A stretch of 51,861 nucleotides of DNA from CAZJBP01 sp964544115 (GTDB taxonomy: Bacteria; Verrucomicrobiota; Kiritimatiellia; UBA8416; JADHWI01). The number at the start of each line of letters is the position of its first letter. The first letter of the stretch is position 1. The notes beneath the pieces were generated by a model. That model had not been told where the DNA came from. It saw only the letters and a program-made list of their open reading frames with translations, and made no database searches. The translations under genes were made by a program, and so were the position numbers. Below, piece after piece: positions 16,277-24,890 of the stretch. The stretch is taken from NCBI GenBank assembly GCA_964544115.1, contig CAZJBP010000002.1, positions 1-51,861 on the forward strand, written 5' to 3'.

Positions 16277-17074
16277 TCACATCGGTTTGACGTTGTAACT
16301 CAGCGACTCGTCCAGCCCGCCCTTGGCGTTAATGAACAAGGTGGTCACCACCCATACACCTCCGACGTCGGACTGCTTGCGCCACATCTTCAACATCATG
16401 TCGGACTTCATCTCAAGGGTCTTCGGGGTTCCGTCGGCGTTCTGCACGTTCTTCAATTCGACGGGGAAGCTTCCCTTACGGTCGATCAGTCGCACAAATC
16501 CCTTGTCGGCGGAAATGCCCAGCGAAACGCGGTGATCGTGCCGGAGGGCCGGGATGGCGAACAGGGCGTTGTCGTAGAGCTTCATTTCTCCGCGGAGGGT
16601 GAGGTAGTCGGCTTCCCACAGGTCCGCCTCGGGAGCGACGGTCACGGAGTATTCGCCTCCGATGGCCGGCTCGCCGATTCCGCCCGGAGACTGCAGGGTC
16701 ACGCGCTTCGTGCCCTTCTTGTCGAAATCGTCTTCGAGCTGGGCCGTGACGGAGCCCTTCTCGACCTGAACCACACGGTGCGTCTCCGCCTCTTCCGCCG
16801 TTCCCTTCTGGAGGACCACGGTGGTGTCCGCGCCGAGGATCAGGAAGTTGCGCTCGGAGATGGCCACGCGAACCTCGGCGCCAGCCCCGGTCGCGATCTT
16901 GCTGCCATAGGGATAGGCGCGGGCTCCGGATAGGGGTTGTGCGGTCGTCGCACCGGGAGGCGTTATGCTGGACGCCCCTTTGATTTCCTTCACAAACAGA
17001 AGCGGCTCAAAGGCGTAAAGCGAGCCGCACAAACCCGCCGTCGCCACCGAAAGCAACACACGTTTACCCATCAT
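16277..17074 (-). CDS. FecR-domain-like secreted protein
   Basis: The 265-residue protein has an N-terminal signal peptide (RVLLSVATAGLCGSLYAF). The next region resembles FecR domains: YPYGSKIATGAGAEVRVAI, ILGADTTVVLQ and VVQVEKGSVTAQLEDDF, with a beta-rich pattern. Classical FecR proteins are membrane-bound anti-sigma regulators; stand-alone secreted FecR-domain proteins such as this one are common in PVC bacteria and their role is unclear. No transmembrane helix follows the domain, so a direct anti-sigma function is unlikely. It starts at an ATG pair (17074). It is the first gene of a likely two-gene unit with the alanine-rich protein. Confidence 0.65.
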   Translation of the reverse strand: MMGKRVLLSVATAGLCGSLYAFEPLLFVKEIKGASSITPPGATTAQPLSGARAYPYGSKIATGAGAEVRVAISERNFLILGADTTVVLQKGTAEEAETHRVVQVEKGSVTAQLEDDFDKKGTKRVTLQSPGGIGEPAIGGEYSVTVAPEADLWEADYLTLRGEMKLYDNALFAIPALRHDHRVSLGISADKGFVRLIDRKGSFPVELKNVQNADGTPKTLEMKSDMMLKMWRKQSDVGGVWVVTTLFINAKGGLDESLSYNVKPM

Positions 17075-17256
17075 ATGTGCAGTCCATGTTCAAGATGTTG
17101 CAACGCGCCAAAAATCCACCCCCACCATACGGAGGAAGCCTATATCCGAACGCTCGGACCCGTCAAGCCCCAACTCGGCTTCCGGTCGCGGCTAAACGCC
17201 TCCGCGCCAAGCGGCGACGCGGACCGGACGCGATGGTCGTGGGCGGAGGGTCGGGT

Positions 17257-18354
17257 TCAGTACGTCATGTGCGTTCTGTATGTCTCAAGGGCGTAGTGAA
17301 AGTCCGCCAGTTTGACGTTGGGGGAGATCGAGTGATCGGATCCGAAGACGTAGCGGGCTCCGACCCCCTTGAGGGAGGTGCAGAGCCGAATCACCTCTGC
17401 CCGGATACGTTGCCGATTCCCCGATTCCAGCACCCGCGCGTCCAGCCCCCCGATAAAGGCCAGGCGATCGCCGTGCTTCTTTGCGAACTGGACGACGTCA
17501 CAGCCTGCTTTCACTTCCATGGGGTTCAGGGCGTCAAACCCGGCGCCCGCAATGAGGTAGAGCGCTTCAGTGATGCCGCCGCACGAATGCAGGACCACGG
17601 GAAGGTCATAGCCGTGAAGGAAGTCCACCATCTCCCTGTAATAGGGGAAGATCAGGGTTTCGAGGGTGGCGGGCGAGCAGAAGAGACCCTTGCTGAACCC
17701 CAGGTCCTCGTACAGCCAGATGCCGTCGGGCTTCCCGGCTTCCTCGATCAGGATCTTGTAGTGGGCCTTGAAGAAGTCCGTGTAGACACGGTTGTAGTCG
17801 TGAATCCAGCCAGGGTCGAGCAACAGGGATTCGAACATGCAGAGGTCACCCAGGCTGCAGCGCATCACTTCCCAGATGAACAGGCTTCCGTAATAAGTCC
17901 AGCGGCGCTCGGACCGCCGCTGCTGGAGCGCCTTCCTCGTGCCCTCGATGTCCAGTCGCACGCGATCGGGGGACAGCAGGTGCCTCCGGTAGTCCCGGTC
18001 CCACACCTCCCTCCGGGTCATGCGAAAGTCCACGTGTTCGGGCGTCCCGGATTTGTGCTTCCAGTTCTTCAACGCCGCGCCCGCGCCATTGCGCGTGAGA
18101 ATCCAGTCGCCGGTTTCCTCCAGCACCTCGCTGTGGCCTCGCAGCGGCATGGCATCGAACCAGCCTCCGCAACAGACCATGTCAAAACCGAACACGTCCG
18201 TGGGATCCGCGGGCCGCCCCTCTTCGTTCCTGGGGTAGCCTTCTTCGGCGGTCCACTTCGTGAGCGTGTCGCCCCACGGGCAGTCGAACAGGCCCAGGCG
18301 CTCCACGGGCTTACGCCTTAGTAATCCGTCGATGATGTCGAAAGAACTCTGCAC
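17257..18354 (-). CDS. Uroporphyrinogen decarboxylase (URO-D) superfamily protein
   Basis: The 365-residue protein is of the URO-D fold type found in corrinoid-dependent methyltransferases (MtaA/MtbA-like) rather than true HemE. Visible features are LYEDLGFSKGLFCSP, PVVLHSCGGITEALYLIAGAG (the HxCG zinc-ligand region), GFDALNPMEVKAGCDV, FIGGLDARVL and VFGSDHSISPNVKL. The Arg-rich N-terminal substrate motif of HemE is not seen. The start is GTG at 18354. It lies downstream of two GH38 enzymes in the same orientation, a pairing seen in sugar or methyl-sugar catabolic clusters of PVC bacteria. The substrate cannot be told from sequence. Confidence 0.8.
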   Translation of the reverse strand: MQSSFDIIDGLLRRKPVERLGLFDCPWGDTLTKWTAEEGYPRNEEGRPADPTDVFGFDMVCCGGWFDAMPLRGHSEVLEETGDWILTRNGAGAALKNWKHKSGTPEHVDFRMTRREVWDRDYRRHLLSPDRVRLDIEGTRKALQQRRSERRWTYYGSLFIWEVMRCSLGDLCMFESLLLDPGWIHDYNRVYTDFFKAHYKILIEEAGKPDGIWLYEDLGFSKGLFCSPATLETLIFPYYREMVDFLHGYDLPVVLHSCGGITEALYLIAGAGFDALNPMEVKAGCDVVQFAKKHGDRLAFIGGLDARVLESGNRQRIRAEVIRLCTSLKGVGARYVFGSDHSISPNVKLADFHYALETYRTHMTY

Positions 18355-18390
18355 GGTAAGTCCCCGTGTGCCGCGGCGGAAGGCCCGCGT

Positions 18391-18480
18391 TCAGTAGGCC
18401 CCATATTCCCGGGCCGTTTCGTACATGGCAATGACGTTCTCGGTCGGCGAATTGTCCTGAAGGCAGTGGGCTGTCATCAT
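18391..18480 (-). pseudogene. Stranded C-terminal fragment of a second URO-D-family protein
   Basis: This is a 29-codon open frame that starts at an ATG overlapping the stop of the GH38 gene (ATGA) and ends TENVIAMYETAREYGAY. That ending is the usual C terminus of URO-D-superfamily proteins, and the upstream part of such a gene is absent. It is followed 36 bases later by a full URO-D-family gene. The simplest reading is a remnant of a tandem copy whose body was deleted, with the GH38 stop now abutting it. It may still be translated by coupling, but 29 residues cannot form the fold. Confidence 0.55.
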
Positions 18481-20801
18481 GAGATCCTCAGTGTCAATAT
18501 CCCGTGCTTGTGTAACTCGGTCTTGTAGCGCTGTGCGCTTTTGCAGGGCTCCAGGCCTCTTTCCAGGAGATCGCTCCGACAGATGCGGCGGGGGCAGTCG
18601 AATTCCAAGGCTACCGTTGTGCCCCGTCCGCCGGCCTCCTGGAGGCGGAGAATCCATCCTTCGCCGTCTTCAGCACGCTTCCACGCCGTCACCACGACAT
18701 CGCCGACGACGGCAAAAGGCGGCGCGATGAGCGCCGGCGCGTTGTAGGCGTATCCGATGCGGGTCAGATCGCCGTCGGACAGGCCGCCGTAGTAAGGCAT
18801 CAGCGAATATTCGAAGCGGTGCCGGCCCGCGTCGCGCTGGCCGTCGGTGTCCCAGAACTCGTAGGTGCCGGGCTCGGCCACGCAGAATTCCCATTCCGGC
18901 GAGCGGAGCAGCGACAGATCGAACCGGCCCGGCGTGTAGCGGTTGCACGGCAGGCCCTTGTTCAGAAGGGCCACGCCGCTTCGGGCGTCGACCGCTTTGC
19001 GGACCCAGTGCAGGGTCGGGAACTCCATCGAGTTCGCGTTCCACTGGCTGTAGTTCAGCTTGCCGGGGTCGTGCCGGCGGTCGATGAAGCCGAACGGCAC
19101 CTCGTATGTCGCCGTGTCGCCGTCGGACCGCACCGGCACCAGCACGCGGATCCGCCGGCTGGCGGCGTCCCAGTCGATCTCGGTCACGACATCGATGCGC
19201 CGGCCGTCCTGCGATGGCCGGGCCGTCACGGTCCACCTCAAACGTTTGACCTTGGGGTCGCGGCCGCGATAAGCGCCGCGCCAGCGGATCGCCTGCTTCG
19301 CCGTCTCGACGGCGGTGTGGTGATCGCCCAGCAGTACCGCGGTCATGTCGTGTTGAATGCTGACCAGCGGCTCGATCCGCTGCCCCCAGGCGTCGCCGAA
19401 GTCGTGCTCCAGCACCAACTCCGCAATCCGCGGGCTGCGGTTCACGCGGATGGGAGCCGGGACATGGCCGAAGACGTCCCTGCCCTCGCTCAGGATCGAC
19501 ACAATTCCCGCACGATCGAATTTCACCTTCAGGCCGCCGAGTGTTCTGACGCCCTTTCCCGACCGGACCGGAGTGAACGTCTCGCCGGCCGGGCGGGCGG
19601 CGGTGGGTGTCGGAGCAGGCGCGTGCCGGTTGGCCACCCGGGCGGCGGCATTCAGCAGGTCGGAGAGCTCGTCGAACGCCTGGTCGATGTGGGTGCCCGT
19701 GATCGCGTCGTGGAACTGGCAGAACGTCAGGTTCCGCCAGGCCTCGGCGAAGGCCGGCGGTGGAGCCGCCGGGGTGCCCGCCCGCCAGGATGCCGTCGCC
19801 AGCTGCGCCTCGGCGGCGAGCAGTTGGTACGTCACCTCCCGGACGCGCTGCTTCATCGCGATGCGCGAGACCATGCAGCCGGGCATGGCCGGGTTGAGAT
19901 CGACCGAGGGTTGGTTGTTTCGCTCGGCCAGAGCCCGCCGCATGACGGGGCCAAAGCGCTCGGCGATGTCCGTCTGGTTGGCGAAGCGGAATCGGGCCTT
20001 GCCGGCGTACTGCGTGTTGAAGTCGTCAATCAAGTCGGCGACCCGCGGGTCCGGAAGTATCTCCTCCGCCATGATGCCCAGCACGATGTAGGGCCCATCG
20101 GCGGCCGCGGCTTGCTCGAAAGCCTTGCGAAGCCCCTGTTCATCGAATCCGGGGACGAAGATCATCCCGCTCTGCCTGCACGCGCGGCAGCCTTTGCCTC
20201 TGCAGGCGGAGCAGGGCCGGTTCTTCTCGAATCCTCCGGCGCCGACGGCCGGCGCCCTGTCGAGACACGGGATCTTCGTGCCGTCGATCCCCACCCACAC
20301 GTCCTCGCCCAGCGTGCGGTAGGTCAGCTTGCAGGCCACCTCGGCGCCCACGCCGCGCAGCACCTGCGGATAGTTCGGGCCGTTGCCGAAGGCGTCCTCC
20401 AGCCATGCCAGTTTCAGTGCGGGATGATCCTCGCCCACCAGGTCGCGGTAGAACGGCCAGGCAACCAGGAAATTCCTCACCAGCCCCTCGGCTGTGGACA
20501 GGACCGTATCCTGCACGACCTCGCCGGCGAGCACAACGTTCAGCCGCCCGTCGAGCGCCATCTGGCGGAGCACGTCGCGCCGGTGCGGATTCCGCTCCAG
20601 ATACTTGCGCAGAACGCACGCCTGCCCTTCGCTGAATGTGTAGCCGCGGTGGGCCAACTCCAGCCAGCGTTCGAAGCAGCGTTCTTCGACCTCGGCGTAG
20701 CTCCGCACGGTCACGCCGTGCTTTCGGGCCGGCCTGTCAAAGCACCGCCGCCAAATGGGGTCGAAGTGCAGGTGCGGAACGACGAGGACTTCAGTGGCCA
20801 T
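18477..20801 (-). CDS. Glycoside hydrolase family 38 protein (alpha-mannosidase-like) with zinc-knuckle insertion
   Basis: The 774-residue protein has GH38 landmarks. The N-terminal VVPHLHFDPIW supplies the zinc ligands H12 and D14. LAWLEDAFGNGPNYPQVLRG carries the likely nucleophile D136. FCQFHDAITGTHIDQAFDEL is the conserved HD region, followed by a beta-rich C-terminal half (about residues 420-770). GH38 enzymes are retaining, zinc-dependent alpha-mannosidases. Unusually, residues 197-208 form CSACRGKGCRAC, a DnaJ-like zinc knuckle inserted after the catalytic region. No signal peptide is seen, so it is probably cytosolic. The start follows the preceding GH38 gene's stop by 19 bases, implying one operon. 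Specificity (mannose or another sugar) cannot be told. Confidence 0.8.
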   Translation of the reverse strand: MATEVLVVPHLHFDPIWRRCFDRPARKHGVTVRSYAEVEERCFERWLELAHRGYTFSEGQACVLRKYLERNPHRRDVLRQMALDGRLNVVLAGEVVQDTVLSTAEGLVRNFLVAWPFYRDLVGEDHPALKLAWLEDAFGNGPNYPQVLRGVGAEVACKLTYRTLGEDVWVGIDGTKIPCLDRAPAVGAGGFEKNRPCSACRGKGCRACRQSGMIFVPGFDEQGLRKAFEQAAAADGPYIVLGIMAEEILPDPRVADLIDDFNTQYAGKARFRFANQTDIAERFGPVMRRALAERNNQPSVDLNPAMPGCMVSRIAMKQRVREVTYQLLAAEAQLATASWRAGTPAAPPPAFAEAWRNLTFCQFHDAITGTHIDQAFDELSDLLNAAARVANRHAPAPTPTAARPAGETFTPVRSGKGVRTLGGLKVKFDRAGIVSILSEGRDVFGHVPAPIRVNRSPRIAELVLEHDFGDAWGQRIEPLVSIQHDMTAVLLGDHHTAVETAKQAIRWRGAYRGRDPKVKRLRWTVTARPSQDGRRIDVVTEIDWDAASRRIRVLVPVRSDGDTATYEVPFGFIDRRHDPGKLNYSQWNANSMEFPTLHWVRKAVDARSGVALLNKGLPCNRYTPGRFDLSLLRSPEWEFCVAEPGTYEFWDTDGQRDAGRHRFEYSLMPYYGGLSDGDLTRIGYAYNAPALIAPPFAVVGDVVVTAWKRAEDGEGWILRLQEAGGRGTTVALEFDCPRRICRSDLLERGLEPCKSAQRYKTELHKHGILTLRIS

Positions 20802-20820
20802 GCTGCGCGCCTACCATCAG

Positions 20821-23334
20821 TTATGCTTGGTGGAGCGAGGGGGATTCTACCCCCGGATTCCTGCTTTGCGAAGGAAGAATCTCGTACGTCTGTGCCTTCC
20901 AGGGATGGAGCAGCACCGGCGAGGCCACAGGCTTCCGTTCCGTCAGCGCCAGATTGACGGCCGCCAGGGCTCTGTCCATCGACACCGTCACGGGTTTCTC
21001 GCTCATGTCGCAGAGGCGAAGGAACAGCTTGCCGTCCTGCGGGAAGAGCGCCAGAACCGTGACGGCATCCTCGGTGGCAGGCAGGCCAACGGCCGATCCC
21101 TGAAGCGGCAGGTCTCCGCCCTGGCCCCTGAATTCGAGGACGTAGAGCGGACGGTCCCGCTCGACGGCGTGCCGATGGACCTTGCCGCGCTCCGCGATGC
21201 CGCCGTACTTGTGGTACATGCCGTACGACCAGAGCGAGTGGCCGCCGTAGGGGACGATGGAGAGGCGGTTAGTGTAGCAGTCCTTCTGGATGAATCGCAG
21301 GCAGCCCCACGAATACTTTCCGCTGTAGGCCAGCACCGGTTCCAGAGAGGACCCGACGGCGCGGTACCCCATCGTGCCGCAGTTGGTGATGGCCAGGCCG
21401 GTCCGGTCCGTCTCGACCGCCGCCCACAGGACGACCTCCAGGGTCTCGTCTCCGGCCGGCGCGGTCTGGATGATCATGGGCTGGTGGCGCACGCCGCGCG
21501 GCCCGGCGAAGCGTGTCGGCGGCGAGCCGGCCTGCACCGTGGTCCGCTCAAGCTCCGCCTGGAAGACGTAGCGCAGCTTTGCGCCGTTGTCGGCCTCGCC
21601 TCCCGGGCACGGCGCGCCCGGGACGTTCGGATCCGCGTTGCCGATGTAGGTCTCCGCGGGAATGTCCATGTGGATGTCGAGGTCGATGCGGGCGCTGTCG
21701 CCCACGAACGTGTAGGTCATTTCGTAGGCGATGGGTCCCACGCTTCCGGTCTCGACCACGCGCCAGAGCCCGGGGCCGGCGTACGTCTGGCGCACGCTGC
21801 CGCTCGAGGTTTCCATCCGGGACCCGATCATGCCCTCGAGGTAGCCGGTCCGGGCGCCTTCCTTCACGATGTGGCGCTCCTGAAGCTTGTCCCACAGCCG
21901 GACGATGCCGCCCTCGGGCGCGAACGCGACCTGATAGCGGTCGGTCTCGAGGGTCCGAGCGTCCGTCGGCTCGGGTGCCGCCGCGGCCGCTTTCCCGGGC
22001 TCGATCCGGTAGACCCGGTAGCCGAGGGCGGGAATGTCCCGGGCGATGAAGCAGGCGCCGTCCGGTCCCTGCTGCGCCTCCGTGGCGGATCCGTCCGGCG
22101 CCACTGCGCGCACCGGGCCGGGGGTTCTCAGGAAAACCGCCTCGGTGCGCGGATGACCGGTGGGGTTGAACACGAACACCGCATCGCCCTCGACCCGCGC
22201 CCGCAGCGCGAGGAACTCCGCCGCCTCCGTCGAGAGCTCGAGCGAGAGCTTGTGCGAGGGATCCGTGAAGTCCCGCGCCTCGTTGAAGAGGTCGGCGTCG
22301 TGGTGCTCGCCCATGAGCAGGTTCTTCCAGGCGTCGTCCAGTCGCGTCTGGTGGTCCGGGGTCCACGGGAGTCCGCGCTGGATCGCAGTGACAGCGAGCG
22401 CCTCGGCGGCGAGGGCGCGGCTGGCCGCGCTGCGCGTGTTGTTCCACACGCGGTTGGCGTTGAGGCCCCAGGGCCGGTCAGGGAAGAAGTCGTTCGGTCC
22501 GACCGGGAACAGCACCGGCTTGATTCCCGAACGCTCGATCATGTCGAAGTATTCCGGCGCGGTGACCCAGCGGGCGGTCTTCGCGTGCGCTTTCATGTCC
22601 CGCAGCAGTTCGGGCTTGGGGCGGGTGCCCCAGTCATCGCAACGCGAGATGAGCGGATGCTGCACACCCCGCGAGCGCATCTCGGTGTAGAACGCTTCCA
22701 TGTCGGGCCAGTGCACCCTTTCTCCATAGCCCGTCATGAGCCACATGTTGGCATCGCACTGCTCCTTCCCGCTGTAGGCCGGGATTGCCGGGATGGAAGA
22801 CCCGTCAGGGCCGGTCCACAGCACCCAGTCGGCATCCCGCGCCGGGCCGTCGCCGCCGTACTGCATGTGCGTGCGGAAGTAGGCGCCGCGATAGCCCATG
22901 CCCGTGAGAACCTGCGGCATCTGGGGCATGGTCTCGTGTTCGCTGTAGAGATAGAGGTCGTTGTCGAACCCGAGGTGTTCCTTGAGGGCGCGCGTGCCGT
23001 AGAACATCTGACGGATCGTGGATTCCTCCGATACGAACGTGAAGTGGGGCTGGCCGTACGAGCCTCCCGCCGGCAGCCACCGGCCCTTGAAGCGGGCCAT
23101 CCATTCCCGCATCTCCTGGAGGAACGCCGGGTCGTTCTTGGCCATCCAGTCCAGTGTCCAGCCTTCGATCTGCGCGCCGGTCTTCAACTCCGGATTCTGC
23201 TCCATCAGTTCGATGGTCTTGCGCGCCTCTCCCTGAATCCTGGGACAGCCGACGGCGTGGTCGTACGTCATCAGGTACAGTGGCAAGTCCTCCAGCCGGG
23301 CGCCGGACGCGATCGGGTTCTCTGAGGTCTTCAT
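20821..23334 (-). CDS. GH38-like glycosidase with atypical active site
   Basis: The 837-residue protein has the GH38 layout. Its N-terminal catalytic-type region contains TYDHAVGC in place of the usual HxHxD opening and YLYSEHETMPQMPQVLTGMGYRG in the nucleophile region. A helical part with LMGEHHDADLFNEARDF and a large beta-sandwich C-terminal half follow. Aligning PQVL with the neighbouring GH38 protein puts Ser where that protein has the nucleophile Asp136, though the adjacent glutamates could serve. It may be a divergent subfamily with different chemistry. No signal peptide is visible. It is the first gene of the minus-strand unit with the second GH38 gene and the URO-D protein. Confidence 0.7.
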   Translation of the reverse strand: MKTSENPIASGARLEDLPLYLMTYDHAVGCPRIQGEARKTIELMEQNPELKTGAQIEGWTLDWMAKNDPAFLQEMREWMARFKGRWLPAGGSYGQPHFTFVSEESTIRQMFYGTRALKEHLGFDNDLYLYSEHETMPQMPQVLTGMGYRGAYFRTHMQYGGDGPARDADWVLWTGPDGSSIPAIPAYSGKEQCDANMWLMTGYGERVHWPDMEAFYTEMRSRGVQHPLISRCDDWGTRPKPELLRDMKAHAKTARWVTAPEYFDMIERSGIKPVLFPVGPNDFFPDRPWGLNANRVWNNTRSAASRALAAEALAVTAIQRGLPWTPDHQTRLDDAWKNLLMGEHHDADLFNEARDFTDPSHKLSLELSTEAAEFLALRARVEGDAVFVFNPTGHPRTEAVFLRTPGPVRAVAPDGSATEAQQGPDGACFIARDIPALGYRVYRIEPGKAAAAAPEPTDARTLETDRYQVAFAPEGGIVRLWDKLQERHIVKEGARTGYLEGMIGSRMETSSGSVRQTYAGPGLWRVVETGSVGPIAYEMTYTFVGDSARIDLDIHMDIPAETYIGNADPNVPGAPCPGGEADNGAKLRYVFQAELERTTVQAGSPPTRFAGPRGVRHQPMIIQTAPAGDETLEVVLWAAVETDRTGLAITNCGTMGYRAVGSSLEPVLAYSGKYSWGCLRFIQKDCYTNRLSIVPYGGHSLWSYGMYHKYGGIAERGKVHRHAVERDRPLYVLEFRGQGGDLPLQGSAVGLPATEDAVTVLALFPQDGKLFLRLCDMSEKPVTVSMDRALAAVNLALTERKPVASPVLLHPWKAQTYEILPSQSRNPGVESPSLHQA

Positions 23335-23603
23335 TCTTTTCAGTTCTCCGCAGAAGGACGTGAGTCACGCATCCCGACACAACACCCGACAGCGGGGTTG
23401 ACGGGTGAGCCAGGGATATCCCCGGCGAACACAGGGGGGAATCTTGTATCATCGCGGCCCTGCGCGTGCTACAGAAAACAAGCCGCCGATGGCGCCGTGC
23501 AGCCGAGAATGGTTCTCTTGCAGCGACCGCGGCCAAGATTCCCGCCCAGCAGGGGGCGGGAAATGATAAGCACGTAACTCGTGGAGTTACCGCCTGTTGT
23601 ATC

Positions 23604-23679
23604 TGGTGGAGCGACGGGGATTCGAACCCCGGACCCCCACGTTGCGAACGTGGTGCTCTACCAACTGAGCTACCGCCCC
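23604..23679 (-). tRNA. tRNA-Ala(CGC)
   Basis: This is a 76-base cloverleaf on the minus strand including an encoded CCA. The acceptor stem pairs GGGGCGG with TCGCTCC, and position 3:70 is G:U, the alanine identity element. The D arm is GCTCAGTTGGTAGAGC, the anticodon stem CCACG/CGTGG encloses loop TTCGCAA (anticodon CGC, reading GCG codons), the variable loop is GGGTC, and the T arm is CGGGG-TTCGAAT-CCCCG. The discriminator base is A. Confidence 0.96.
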
Positions 23680-23838
23680 GTCACCAGCCCTCGGGATGGC
23701 GAACGTGAATTCGCCGGCCCTCTTGGCACAACAGAGGCGCAAAAGCTAAGCCAGTTGCCCCGCAAGTTCAAGGACGAATTGCCGGGACGCACGCTCAACG
23801 CGTAACGTTCAACGCTCGGAGGAAGAGGAGAAAAGGGC

Positions 23839-24345
23839 TTAGCGGCTCTCTGGCGGAGACGGGGTGCCGGGCTGAACCGGCGGACCTCCATGGAGAAGGA
23901 CCTGAACGCCGGCGTCGGGAATGTCGGTGCGGCCGGTGTGCACCGTCCGGAGATACAGAACCAGCGCGGCGATGACGGCGGCGGCGATGAGCGCGGAAAC
24001 CAGGATGTGATGCCGGTATGCCCAGTCCAGAACCGGGTGCGTTACGGCGCGCAGCATGCGCCTTCGCCGGTCTTCGGAGAGGTGTTCTGGGAATCGAGGG
24101 GCCTCCTCGGCAGAGGTCCGCCGGATGAGGTCCAGCGTGCCCTGGATCTCGGCCGCCGCGCGCTGGCAGTCGGGGCACCTGCGCAAATGCTGGCGCACGA
24201 GGTCCGAGCGGGCGGGGCCCAGCTCGCGGGCCATGTAGTCGAATAGCACGTCCTGGATGTCGGTGCAGGGCGTGCGATGTTCCGGCGTGCTCGGAGCCGC
24301 CTCGCCGCCGTGTTCCTGGCCCCGGTCTGTAGGTAGATCTGTCAT
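23839..24345 (-). CDS. Zinc-finger anti-sigma factor
   Basis: The 168-residue protein has an N-terminal zf-HC2-type motif, H53-x3-C57-x2-C60 (QHLRRCPDC), with an earlier C27 region. A single transmembrane helix (ILVSALIAAAVIAALVLYL, about residues 114-132) and a short proline-rich periplasmic tail follow. This is the ZAS anti-sigma layout: the cytoplasmic domain binds the sigma factor and releases it on a signal. The start ATG overlaps the stop of the sigma gene by four bases (24342-24345), giving coupled, near-equimolar synthesis. No partner for regulated proteolysis is nearby. The inducing signal and target genes are unknown. Confidence 0.85.
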   Translation of the reverse strand: MTDLPTDRGQEHGGEAAPSTPEHRTPCTDIQDVLFDYMARELGPARSDLVRQHLRRCPDCQRAAAEIQGTLDLIRRTSAEEAPRFPEHLSEDRRRRMLRAVTHPVLDWAYRHHILVSALIAAAVIAALVLYLRTVHTGRTDIPDAGVQVLLHGGPPVQPGTPSPPESR

Positions 24346-24890
24346 AGTGCGCGGATCCGTTTGAGTTCGTCCGCGAGCCGCCGCATGGCGTGGTGAAGTA
24401 TATACCCCACGTTGCTGACCGACAGCCCCGTAATGTCGCTGATCTCCTTGTAGGACTTCTCTTCGTAGACCTTCAGGATGACCAGTTGCCGGTCGCGGAG
24501 GGGCAGCGACTGAAGGGCCGCCGCCACCTGTTCAGCCGCCTCGCTGAGATGAAACCCCTCGCCGCAGTTGGGGCCGACATGCTCGGGTTGTTCCACCGCG
24601 TGCCGCTGGTGCAATTCGCGGCGGCGAGTCTCGTTGCGGAGGTGGTCCACGGCGCAGTTGTGGGCCACGCGGTACAGCCAGGCTGAGATCTGCGGCGATG
24701 GCGACAGGGGGTCTGTCCATCGGCGGTAGAGGCGAATGAACGCGTTCTGGACCACGTCCTGGGCGAGGTCGTCGCTCGCAACCATGCGGCGCACATACCG
24801 CAACAGCGGCGCCTCGTACGTCTCGACGACGGCCGCGAAGTCCCGCAGGCGATCACCGTCGCCGGAATGAGTATTGGCGCGGTCCGTCAT
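24342..24890 (-). CDS. ECF-type RNA polymerase sigma factor
   Basis: The 182-residue protein shows sigma region 2 (residues about 20-90: VETYEAPLLRYVRRMV, DDLAQDVVQNAFIRLYRRW, ISAWLYRVAHNCAVDHLR). Region 4 spans residues about 125-178: LPLRDRQLVILKVYEEKSYK, EISDITGLSVSNVGYILHHA and MRRLADELKR. Region 3 is absent, as in ECF factors. It is followed by its anti-sigma gene with ATGA overlap. Its own start overlaps the stop of the upstream four-helix-bundle gene by four bases (24887-24890), which is unusual and may link the two in translation. Target promoters cannot be read from the sequence. Confidence 0.9.
   Translation of the reverse strand: MTDRANTHSGDGDRLRDFAAVVETYEAPLLRYVRRMVASDDLAQDVVQNAFIRLYRRWTDPLSPSPQISAWLYRVAHNCAVDHLRNETRRRELHQRHAVEQPEHVGPNCGEGFHLSEAAEQVAAALQSLPLRDRQLVILKVYEEKSYKEISDITGLSVSNVGYILHHAMRRLADELKRIRAL

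Noticed and set aside
14756..16933. 725-codon plus-strand open frame
   Set aside because: It spans three minus-strand genes, a terminator and intergenic sequence; no motif or start support.
20755..23325. 856-codon plus-strand open frame
   Set aside because: It is the antisense of the GH38-like gene, with typical high-GC shadow composition.
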